64,000 nt of DNA. It comes from Actinopolyspora erythraea. GTDB lineage: Bacteria; Actinomycetota; Actinomycetes; Mycobacteriales; Pseudonocardiaceae. The notes below the pieces were generated by a model that was given only the letters and a program-made list of their open reading frames with translations, did not search any database and was not told the DNA's origin. The translations under genes and the position numbers were made by a program. The stretch's first letter is position 1. Every line of letters begins with the position of its first letter. Where the stretch lies: contig NZ_CP022752.1 of assembly GCF_002263515.1 (NCBI RefSeq), positions 62,001 to 126,000 of the forward strand. Reading direction: 5' to 3'. Below, in pieces: positions 1-6,677 of the stretch.

Positions 1-1
1 C

Positions 2-796
2 GGGCTGAGTGCCACGGCTGCTGCCAAGAAGTTCGGGATCACTGCTGCTTACCTGTCGGAGTTCGAGAACGGGAAGAAGAACATCGGCGAAGAACGCCTC
101 ACGGCACTGGCCGAGGCCTACGAACTTGATGGCGAGGAAGCCGCCGAGCTGCGTAGTCTTCGTGACGAAGCGGGAAGCCGTGGTTGGTGGAGCGAGTACT
201 CCGCTCTGTTCAGCGATGAGCTGCTGCGCTTTTTCGGCTACGAACACGGCGCTGAGAGTGTGCGGTCCTACGACAGCGCCATCGTCAACGGGCTACTGCA
301 AACCGAGAACTATGCTCGGGCCGTCATCGAGGCAGGCGCTCCAAACATCCGCTTGGCAGAAGTTGAGCGCAGGCTCGAATGCCGCCTGCGGCGGCAACAC
401 CGCATCACCGGCTCCGAACCGCTCCACCTCAACTCGGTGATAAGCGAAGCAGCGCTGCATCAGCGAATCGGCGGGGCTGGGGTGCTGGCCGAACAGCTCG
501 AACATCTCGTAAAACTCATCAACACTCACCCCGATACTCTCGATATTCGCATCGTTCCCTTCGAGGTGACCGGGCACGACGCCATCGGTGGTTCACCATT
601 TCTGCTCATGACGTTCCCGACCGGCAAGCTGCCGATGCTGCTGTGGCACGAGACCGTGACGAGTACGCAGCTGATCACCGATTCACTGACCATCCGCGAA
701 CACAGCCTCGCACACACCGAAGCCAGCAAAGCTGCTCTGAACCGTGAAGACTCACTGAACAAGATCGTCTCGGCTTCCCGAAACTTGCAAGGTTAA
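2..796 (+). CDS. XRE-family regulator with DUF5753 domain, 5' truncated
   Basis: The open frame runs in from the window edge. The first ~60 codons are the remainder of a helix-turn-helix (ATAAAKKFGITAAYLSEFE reads as the recognition part). The rest is the DUF5753 sensor region, with family phrases such as NGLLQTENYA and the late LLMTFPTGKLPMLLWHE stretch. Regulators of this type are abundant in actinomycetes and are normally followed by a small DUF397 partner, as here 14 nt downstream. The ligand and target are unknown. The start codon lies outside the window; the stop is TAA at 794-796. Confidence 0.9.
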   Translation, partial: GLSATAAAKKFGITAAYLSEFENGKKNIGEERLTALAEAYELDGEEAAELRSLRDEAGSRGWWSEYSALFSDELLRFFGYEHGAESVRSYDSAIVNGLLQTENYARAVIEAGAPNIRLAEVERRLECRLRRQHRITGSEPLHLNSVISEAALHQRIGGAGVLAEQLEHLVKLINTHPDTLDIRIVPFEVTGHDAIGGSPFLLMTFPTGKLPMLLWHETVTSTQLITDSLTIREHSLAHTEASKAALNREDSLNKIVSASRNLQG

Positions 797-810
797 CTAC
801 AGTCCCGCAT

Positions 811-1014
811 ATGGCAGGAGACCTGGCACCACACACATGGCGCAAATCCAGCCGCAGCGCCAACAACGCTCACTGCGTCGAAGTCGGCTTCGCCGACACC
901 ACCATCGCCGTCCGCGATACCAAGGATCGGGCGGGTGGCACCCTGACCGTCACTCCCGCGGCCTGGGCCGGGTTCGTGGAGCGGCTCAAGACCGGCGACT
1001 ACGACCAGGGCTGA
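811..1014 (+). CDS. DUF397 domain protein
   Basis: A 67-residue protein with the DUF397 hallmarks: W-R-K-S-S-R-S near residue 10, C-V-E-V near 22, I-A-V-R-D-T-K near 31 and W-x-x-F-V near the C-terminus. It begins 14 nt after the DUF5753 regulator, the classic pairing. In Streptomyces such pairs (BldB/AbaA-like small proteins with Xre partners) influence development and antibiotic production, and a toxin/antitoxin-like relation has been proposed for some. The last 17 codons are identical in protein to those of the orphan DUF397 gene at 2407-2619, and the DNA following both genes is also similar, so this 3' segment is duplicated. Confidence 0.9.
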   Translation: MAGDLAPHTWRKSSRSANNAHCVEVGFADTTIAVRDTKDRAGGTLTVTPAAWAGFVERLKTGDYDQG

Positions 1015-1370
1015 GCTCGCCCCTCACACCGCTACACTGCAGCCGAGGCGCTGTGGCCGGGGCGGCGTTTTCTCGCGGAATCCACGCAGCCCCGGCGCTA
1101 CGCGGTTGGGATGGCATCCTCGAGCGGAGTCGCGGATCGTTCGACAGAACGGAGTGGCCTCGCCGGGTTGGCTGCTCCCCACGTGTCCCCATGCGCGAGT
1201 AGTGCCGACCGCGCTGGGCCATCCGAGTGATCACAGCGCGTTCCCGGAACACCTCGGAGTGCTGATCGTCATAGTGCCGGTGGGTCCATCCCACTGACGC
1301 GGCGTGTCCCGCTGCGGCAGGATGTGCCCCGGTTTTCGGATCATGACAGCACCCACAGGGAGGAACAGAC
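1015..1370 (+). other. Gene-free stretch with 3' hairpin and cassette promoter region
   Basis: No convincing gene. The left part holds the hairpin at 1056-1096. From about 1225 to 1370 the sequence is related to the leaders at 3925-4068 and 5555-5702 (shared CGGAACAC, GATCGTCATAGTG and GGCAGGATGTG words). It is therefore probably the promoter/leader of the first two-gene cassette. Confidence 0.6.
1056..1096. repeat. 3'-end hairpin family, copy C1
   Basis: Imperfect inverted repeat: GCCGGGGC at the left, GCCCCGGC at the right, core GTTTTCTCGCGGAATCC. It sits 41 nt after the DUF397 stop and closely matches copy C2 at 2658-2698. There is no T-run. It could be a terminator-like 3' structure or a dispersed REP-like element. 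Confidence 0.6.
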
Positions 1371-1703
1371 ATGAGCCAGGACGGTTTCAGCGTCGACCAC
1401 GACAAACTCAAAGCAGCCGTCGAAGAACTCCGAAAAGCACGGGAGGAGGCCGCAGAGCTCGCTGAAAACTCAACAACAATCGGCCCGGGGGAGTTGACCG
1501 CCTACGACGAGACCACCGGCAAGGCACGTGAGGCGTTCCAGAAGCGTATGAGTGATCCCGAAGGGTCACTTCGTGCTGCCGCTGAGGATATTCGTAACAA
1601 GCTGGACGAGAAGATCGCCGCCTACGAGGCCCTGCTGCGCGAGTACGGCATCGCCGACGACAACGCGTCGCTCGCGCAGCGCGACAGCGAAAGGCGGAGC
1701 TGA
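1371..1703 (+). CDS. Small helical protein, cassette copy 1 (type VII-associated?)
   Basis: A 110-residue acidic, Cys-free protein beginning MSQDGFSVDHDKL. It is predicted almost wholly helical, with two helices rich in Glu/Lys/Arg separated by an I-G-P-G-E-L-T turn near residue 43. Close paralogues are at 4069-4401 and 5703-6035. It lacks a clear WXG motif, but its size, helical hairpin shape and the PPE-like/EspG genes downstream suggest a relative of ESX-associated small proteins. The ATG follows AGGGAGGAACAGAC, a good ribosome site. The stop is 5 nt before the GTG of the DUF3558 lipoprotein, so the two are co-translated. Function unknown. Confidence 0.82.
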   Translation: MSQDGFSVDHDKLKAAVEELRKAREEAAELAENSTTIGPGELTAYDETTGKAREAFQKRMSDPEGSLRAAAEDIRNKLDEKIAAYEALLREYGIADDNASLAQRDSERRS

Positions 1704-1708
1704 GCACC

Positions 1709-2332
1709 GTGGGAAACGTCATGACCACACTACGCCGCGGCGCCCTGTTCGCGGGCGGCCTCGCCCTGACCATGGCACTGGCCGCCTGTTCCAGCGATTC
1801 AACAGGACACCCCGATTCCCCGGCGGAAACAACCACCGGCAACGCGACCTCGTCCGGTTCACAGTCCGGAACCGGAATAACCAACCCCAAAAACCCCGCC
1901 GCCCTCGAACCCTGCGAACTACTAACCAACGAAGCCGCCAGCACACTGGGCGTAACCACCAACGGAGAAAGAAGACAGAACGACCTCAAACCCGACCTCC
2001 CCGACCTGTGCACCTGGAAAGGCGAATACAATGATTCGAAGCGGGTTACCTTGGTCGCCTTTCCCGATCGCACCATTCAGCAGTACTACGACAACAAATC
2101 CAACTACGGATACTTCGAAAAACTGGATATTTCCGGTCATCCCGCGGTCATAGGAAACACGGAGGATCCCGCGAAGAGCTCCGGCTGCGCGATGTACATG
2201 GCCGCGAATGAAAAACAGGTAGTTCTGTCATCCACATTTATTCCCACCAAGGATATCGGACAAGTAAACCCGTGCGACCTGGCGAAGCAGTCCCTGGAGC
2301 TGTCACTGCCCTCGTGGCCAGCGGCGCAGTGA
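1709..2332 (+). CDS. DUF3558 lipoprotein, cassette copy 1
   Basis: 207 residues. N-terminal signal peptide with lipobox L-A-A-C (Cys27), then a Ser/Thr/Gly-rich linker to about residue 60 and the DUF3558 domain. Four conserved Cys positions are seen in all copies (EPCELL, DLCTW, SGCAMY, NPCDL), and the end is S-L-P-S-W-P-A-A. Expected to be anchored on the outer face of the membrane; the family has no established biochemical role. The GTG start is chosen because it keeps the same 5-nt gap to the preceding gene found in the other cassettes (an internal ATG lies four codons on). It resembles the 6041-6664 copy most closely, although other copies lie between them. Confidence 0.88.
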   Translation: MGNVMTTLRRGALFAGGLALTMALAACSSDSTGHPDSPAETTTGNATSSGSQSGTGITNPKNPAALEPCELLTNEAASTLGVTTNGERRQNDLKPDLPDLCTWKGEYNDSKRVTLVAFPDRTIQQYYDNKSNYGYFEKLDISGHPAVIGNTEDPAKSSGCAMYMAANEKQVVLSSTFIPTKDIGQVNPCDLAKQSLELSLPSWPAAQ

Positions 2333-2406
2333 GATCACGGGAGCGATGAGTTACTCCGGAGTGTTCTGTTCGGTGTCCGATGCAGCTCGGAAGGCGGAAC
2401 CCATTC

Positions 2407-2619
2407 GTGGAAACGATTCGTGGGCATCTCGCAGCGCACACTTGGCGGAAGTCGAGCCGGTCGCACCAGAAGACCAACTGCGTCGAGGTCGCCTTAACCG
2501 GCCGGGCCGTCGGTATTCGCGATACCAAGGACCGGGCGGGCGGTATCCTCACCGTCACTCCCGTGGCCTGGGCCGGGTTCGTGGAGCGGCTCAAGACCGG
2601 CGACTACGACCAGGGCTGA
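2407..2619 (+). CDS. Orphan DUF397 domain protein
   Basis: About 70 residues with the same signature as the 811-1014 protein (HTWRKSSRS, NCVEV, GIRDTKDRAGG, AWAGFVERLK). No XRE partner lies next to it. The start is uncertain: a GTG at 2407 gives a length near the paralogue, while an ATG nine codons upstream (2380) is also open. Its 3' half and the following ~75 bp match the first DUF397 locus nearly base for base, pointing to duplication or gene conversion. It stands where a small helical protein would be expected ahead of the next DUF3558 gene, so this cassette is rearranged. Confidence 0.75.
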   Translation: METIRGHLAAHTWRKSSRSHQKTNCVEVALTGRAVGIRDTKDRAGGILTVTPVAWAGFVERLKTGDYDQG

Positions 2620-2657
2620 GCTCGCCCACACACCGCTACGCCGTGGCCGGGGCTGTG

Positions 2658-2698
2658 GCCGGGGCGGCGATTTCTCGCGAAATCCACGCAGCCCCGGC
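2658..2698. repeat. 3'-end hairpin family, copy C2
   Basis: Arms GCCGGGGC and GCCCCGGC around core GATTTCTCGCGAAATCC, which is itself palindromic. It lies 38 nt after the DUF397 stop. Nearly the same sequence as C1, differing at a few bases. Confidence 0.6.
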
Positions 2699-2797
2699 AC
2701 AGCGCACAAGCCCACACCGGACGGCCACACCCACAGCTGAACGATTCTCACTACCGTTCCAGTAGTGTTTCGCGGCGACGTCGGGAGAAGGAGACGT

Positions 2798-3409
2798 ATG
2801 ACTGGGGTTGGTCGTGCCGCCACCGTGGCCGGCGGACTCGTACTGAGCATGGTGTTGGCCGGATGCGCATCCTCCGGCAGCGCTGACGGAACGGACGGTT
2901 CGGCAACGAGCAGCGTGAACTCGTCCGCTTCGCTGGAACGGTCGGGCGTGGAGATCGCCAATCCAAAGGACGCTGCTGCGCTCGATCCTTGCGATTTGCT
3001 CCCTGAGGGCGCCGCTGAATCTTTGGGTTTGAAAACTCAAGGGCAGAAGCAGTCTAATATTTTCGGGAGCTCTTTGCCGGATTTGTGTGATTGGGAAAGC
3101 CCTAATGGTGGCGAGAGGCATGTGTCTCTTTCGGCGATCGATGGTCGTTCGATTGAGAAATACTATAAGAATAGATCGAAATATAAGGATTTCAAGAAAA
3201 TAGAATTGTCTGGATATCCGGCGGTTGTTGCCAATAGGGTAAAGCCGGTGGATAATGGGATGTGCGCAGTTTTTCTCGCTTCGCAGGAAAATCAGGTGGT
3301 TGGTTCCGCTGTTACTGTTCCTGTCGATGATGTCGGTCAGACAAATCCATGTGACATTGGAAAAAAGGCTCTGAAGTTGTCGCTGCCCTCGTGGCCCGCG
3401 GCTGGCTGA
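2798..3409 (+). CDS. DUF3558 lipoprotein, copy 2
   Basis: 203 residues from the ATG at 2798, which follows GGAGAAGGAGACGT; the GTG 33 nt upstream lacks such a site. Signal peptide with lipobox L-A-G-C (about residue 23), Ser-rich linker, then the DUF3558 domain with DPCDLL, DLCDW, GMCAVF and NPCDI cysteines and the LKLSLPSWPAAG end. From about residue 75 on, codons turn A/T-rich (AAA, ATA, TAT in runs), unlike the rest of the window. Unlike the other copies it is not preceded by the small helical protein but by an orphan DUF397 gene. Confidence 0.86.
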   Translation: MTGVGRAATVAGGLVLSMVLAGCASSGSADGTDGSATSSVNSSASLERSGVEIANPKDAAALDPCDLLPEGAAESLGLKTQGQKQSNIFGSSLPDLCDWESPNGGERHVSLSAIDGRSIEKYYKNRSKYKDFKKIELSGYPAVVANRVKPVDNGMCAVFLASQENQVVGSAVTVPVDDVGQTNPCDIGKKALKLSLPSWPAAG

Positions 3410-4088
3410 GCGTTGCTTGCTGGCCGTCGGTCTAGCGCTGGTCGGCTTGAACGACAGGAGCGGAAGGAGGGAAGAGCGGACCTAAAGCAACTTTCCGGTA
3501 ACGATTCGTTCGGTTTCCGAAGGTTTCCTCAGCAGAGTCAGTGCGGTTCGCGCTGCGGCGCCCTTGCGATGGCTTCGCACTGAGCGTCGGCGTATTGCCG
3601 GTGTGTGACTCGGGTCGCTCAGCTTGTCGATCTTGGTTCTAGCAGTGAGCAGTACCAGCGAAGATTCACGAAGTGTGACCGGATGTCGTGCTGTTTGTCG
3701 TTTGCATTCGAAAACGCGCTGTTGACCAGCGAAATCGGTTCCCGGTCATGTTTTGCCCGTCGCGGCCTGTGATCGGCCGGAGGGACGCTGCCAACACTAC
3801 ATCGAACTTGTCGGTGAGACCGCGTTGGCCGGTGGACGCGGCTGTTGCGCACTTCGAGTGGCTGAGAGCTCCCCAGTGTCTTACCCGCGTGGGGGATCTC
3901 TGGGGGTGGATTGGGCCGTTCGAGTGATCGCAGCGTGTTTTCCGGAACACGTTAGAGTGTCGATCGTCATAGTGATAGTGGGGCCGTTCTGCTGACGTGG
4001 CGTGCGCCGATCCGGCAGGATGTGGCCCGGTTTCGGATCATGGCCCAGGGGACTAGGGGGAAGCAGACGTGAGCCAGGACGGTTTCGG
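3362..4088. repeat. Duplicated spacer, left copy (pairs with 4992-5722)
   Basis: Covers the last codons of the copy-2 lipoprotein, a 659-bp intergenic spacer and the first seven codons of the next helical protein. The match to 4992-5722 includes an unbroken run of 135 identical bases (3580-3714 versus 5210-5344), while the flanking coding regions are clearly diverged. No reading frame inside has codon-like substitution. The block at 3484-3531 (TAAAGCAACTTTCCGGTAAC onward) is also kept. Confidence 0.9.
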
Positions 4089-4401
4089 CGTCGACTACGA
4101 GAAACTACAAGCAGCCGTCAAGGACCTCGAAGCGGCACGTGATGAGGCTGATCAGCTTGCTAATAGCTCTCGTTTTATCGGGCCCGATGAACTCACGGCG
4201 AAAGATGACATTACGGACAGTGCGCGCCAGGCCTTCCAAGCTCGTATGAGTGGAAGTGAGGGCTCGCTGGTTTCGGCTGCCAACGATATTCGTTTGAAGC
4301 TTGACAAGAAGATAGAAGCATACAAAGAGGTGCTGAGAGAGTACGGTCTTGCTGAGGACAACGCGTCGGTTGCTCAGCGGAATACGGATAGGGAAAGCTG
4401 A
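4069..4401 (+). CDS. Small helical protein, cassette copy 2
   Basis: 110 residues starting GTG (MSQDGFGVDYEKL), a paralogue of 1371-1703 and 5703-6035, with the same I-G-P-D-E-L-T turn and LREYGLAEDNASVAQ tail. Ribosome site AGGGGGAAGC is 5-6 nt upstream. It is more A/T-rich than copy 1. The stop is 5 nt before the TTG of the lipoprotein. Role unknown; the constant pairing suggests that the small protein and the lipoprotein act together. Confidence 0.85.
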   Translation: MSQDGFGVDYEKLQAAVKDLEAARDEADQLANSSRFIGPDELTAKDDITDSARQAFQARMSGSEGSLVSAANDIRLKLDKKIEAYKEVLREYGLAEDNASVAQRNTDRES

Positions 4402-4406
4402 GTATC

Positions 4407-5039
4407 TTGTTCAACACTAGTAAGATTCGGCACCTTTTTCTTGCTGCTAGTTGTCTCGTGCTAGGCGTAGTGCTTGCTTCCTGTTCGTTTGGTTCTTCTG
4501 ACGATGGAGGTTCAGGATCCGGTGCGGATCCTGGAGGTAGCGTAAATTCGACTCCTTCTTCCTCGAAGGGGAGCGGTGTGGATATTTCTTCCCCGAAGAA
4601 TGCTACCGGTGTCGATGTTTGCGAATTGCTGAGCCCTGAAGCGGCGAAGCAGCTTGGAATAAAACCATCTGGCGAGCGCAGAGAAAACGATCTTGATCCG
4701 GATGTTGAGGACTCATGCAAGTACGGAGACTCCCTTGACGGGGATCTTTCTGTGTCGCTGGCTGCTTTTGATGATCGTCAAATAGTTAGCTATTACGAGA
4801 ATAAGGAAATGTATGCAATTTTTGAAAAAATTGGCATAGCTGGTCATCCTGCTGTTGTCGCGGCGAAACAAGATCCGATGAAAAGTGGCACTTGTTCTGT
4901 TTTCCTGGCTTCCAAGCAGGATCAGGTAGTAGGGGCGGTTGTCACTGTTGCTGCTGATGACACAGGGAAAAAGGATCCGTGTGTGCCCGCGAAAAAGGCT
5001 CTGAAGTTGTCGCTGCCCTCGTGGCCTGCGGCTGGCTGA
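4407..5039 (+). CDS. DUF3558 lipoprotein, cassette copy 3
   Basis: 210 residues from a TTG start, chosen because it reproduces the 5-nt gap of the sister cassettes. Signal peptide with lipobox L-A-S-C (about Cys26), Ser/Gly linker, then DUF3558 with VDVCELL, DSCKYG, GTCSVF and DPCVPA cysteines and the LKLSLPSWPAAG end. It is the most divergent copy in its middle part. The 3' end lies inside the duplicated block, so the C-terminus is nearly identical to copy 2 in DNA while the rest is not. Confidence 0.86.
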   Translation: MFNTSKIRHLFLAASCLVLGVVLASCSFGSSDDGGSGSGADPGGSVNSTPSSSKGSGVDISSPKNATGVDVCELLSPEAAKQLGIKPSGERRENDLDPDVEDSCKYGDSLDGDLSVSLAAFDDRQIVSYYENKEMYAIFEKIGIAGHPAVVAAKQDPMKSGTCSVFLASKQDQVVGAVVTVAADDTGKKDPCVPAKKALKLSLPSWPAAG

Positions 5040-5722
5040 GCGTTGCTTGCTGGCCGTCGGTCTAGCGCTGGTCGGCGTGAGCGGCAGGATCGGGGAGCAG
5101 GAAGGGCAGGTTTAAAGCAACTTTCCGGTAACGATTCGTTCGGTTTCCGAAGGTTTCCTCGGAAGAGTCGGTGCGGTTCGAGCGGTGTCGCTCTTGCGGT
5201 GACTTCGCGCTGAGCGTCGGCGTATTGCCGGTGTGTGACTCGGGTCGCTCAGCTTGTCGATCTTGGTTCTAGCAGTGAGCAGTACCAGCGAAGATTCACG
5301 AAGTGTGACCGGATGTCGTGCTGTTTGTCGTTTGCATTCGAAAATGCGTTGTTGACCAGCGAAATCGGTTCCCGGTCATGTTTTGCCCGTCGCGGCCTGT
5401 GATCGGCCGGAGGGACGCTGCCAACACTACATCGAGCTTGTCGGTGAGATCGCGTTGGTCCGTGAACGCGGTTGGTGCGCACTTCGAGTGGCTGAGAGCT
5501 CCCCAGTGTCTTACCCGTGTGGGGGATCTCTGGGGGTGGATTGGGCCGTTCGAGTGATCGCAGTGTGTTTTCCGGAACACGTTAGAGTGTCGATCGTCAT
5601 AGTGATAGTGGGGCCGTTCTGCTGACGTGGCATGCGCCGATCCGGCAGGATGTGGCCCGGTTTCGGATCATGGCCCAGGGGACTAGGGGGGGGGAAGCAG
5701 ACGTGAGCCAGGACGGTTTCGG
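4992..5722. repeat. Duplicated spacer, right copy (pairs with 3362-4088)
   Basis: Same content and order as the left copy; the offset is 1630 bp, growing to 1634 bp by a 4-base extension of the G-run before the ribosome site (5687-5695). The 663-bp spacer carries no supported gene. Shared words just before each cassette (GTGTTTTCCGGAACAC, GATCGTCATAGTGATAGTGG) are candidates for promoter or operator sequence. Confidence 0.9.
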
Positions 5723-6035
5723 AGTTGATTACGACAAGCTGAAAGCGGTTATCGAGGACCTGCGGAAGGCGCGGGACGAGGCCAAAGATCTTGCTGATGA
5801 GTCGGAGTCGATCGGGCCTGACGAGTTGACTGCCTACGACGACACCACTGAGAGCGCACGTGAGGCGTTCAGGAAGCGTATGAACGCACCTGAAGGTTCG
5901 CTCCGTGCTGCTGCTGATGATATCCGCGTTAGGTTGAATGAAAAGATAGATGCTTACGAAGCTCTGCTAAGAGAATACGGTTTGGCCGAAGAAAACGCTT
6001 CGGTCGCACAGCAGGATGCCGAGAGGCAGAGCTGA
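5703..6035 (+). CDS. Small helical protein, cassette copy 3
   Basis: 110 residues from GTG 5703 (MSQDGFGVDYDKL). A longer frame opens at 5652, but the paralogues all begin at the MSQDG position and the G-rich ribosome site lies directly before it. Helical hairpin with IGPDELTAYDDTT turn and LLREYGLAEENASVAQ tail. Closer to copy 1 than to copy 2 in several positions (e.g. DLRKARDEA), although it shares its promoter with copy 2. The stop is 5 nt before the next GTG. Confidence 0.85.
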   Translation: MSQDGFGVDYDKLKAVIEDLRKARDEAKDLADESESIGPDELTAYDDTTESAREAFRKRMNAPEGSLRAAADDIRVRLNEKIDAYEALLREYGLAEENASVAQQDAERQS

Positions 6036-6040
6036 TTATC

Positions 6041-6664
6041 GTGAATAGCTTCGTGGGCAAGACGCATCGTGGTGGTGCCGTCGTAGGTGGCCTTATATTA
6101 GGTATAACACTTGCTGCCTGTTCTAGTGGTTCAACAGGAAAGACTGAACCTTCGGAAGAAACAGCGACTGGCAATGCGACTTCGTCCGCTTCGCGGTCCG
6201 GGGTCGATATAGCCAACCCGAAGGACGCCGCCGCCCTCGATCCGTGTGAACTGTTGACTAACGAGGCGGCGAACGCGCTTGGGATGAACCCTCGCGGGGA
6301 AAGTAGCCCGAACGATCTCAAGCCGAGTCTTCCTGATATATGTCAGTGGGAAAGTGTTGAGAAATCTTTTAATTCGGTATCCTTGACTGCTTTTCCTGGT
6401 CGTTCTATCCAGCAGTACTACGACAACAAATCGACTTACGGTTATTTTGAGGAGCTGGATATTTCCGGTCATCCTGCTGTGATAGGTAATACTAAAGCTC
6501 CAAATGAAAGTGCTGGCTGCGCCATGTATATGGCTGCGAGTAAAAATCAGGTAGTTATGTCTTCTGCGGACATTGCTCCTGATGATATCGGTAAGGTGAA
6601 TCCGTGTGATTTGTCGCGGAAGGCTCTGAAGCTGTCGCTGCCGTCGTGGCCCGCGGCGAAGTAA
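6041..6664 (+). CDS. DUF3558 lipoprotein, cassette copy 4
   Basis: 207 residues from GTG. Signal peptide with lipobox L-A-A-C (about Cys28), linker, then DUF3558 domain with DPCELL, DICQW, AGCAMY and NPCDL cysteines. The stretch QQYYDNKS.YGYFE.LDISGHPAV is shared with copy 1 almost exactly. Last member of the array; the PPE-like gene begins 13 nt after its stop, so the array probably reads into the type VII genes. Function unknown. Confidence 0.87.
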   Translation: MNSFVGKTHRGGAVVGGLILGITLAACSSGSTGKTEPSEETATGNATSSASRSGVDIANPKDAAALDPCELLTNEAANALGMNPRGESSPNDLKPSLPDICQWESVEKSFNSVSLTAFPGRSIQQYYDNKSTYGYFEELDISGHPAVIGNTKAPNESAGCAMYMAASKNQVVMSSADIAPDDIGKVNPCDLSRKALKLSLPSWPAAK

Positions 6665-6677
6665 GAAGGTGGGGGTA

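Noticed and set aside
3619..5580. Pairs of 77-94 codon ORFs inside both duplicated spacers (for example 3619-3852 and 5249-5482 on minus, 3688-3927 and 5318-5557 on plus).
   Set aside because: They are conserved in several frames at once because the DNA itself is duplicated; they have no ribosome sites and the base changes show no third-position preference.
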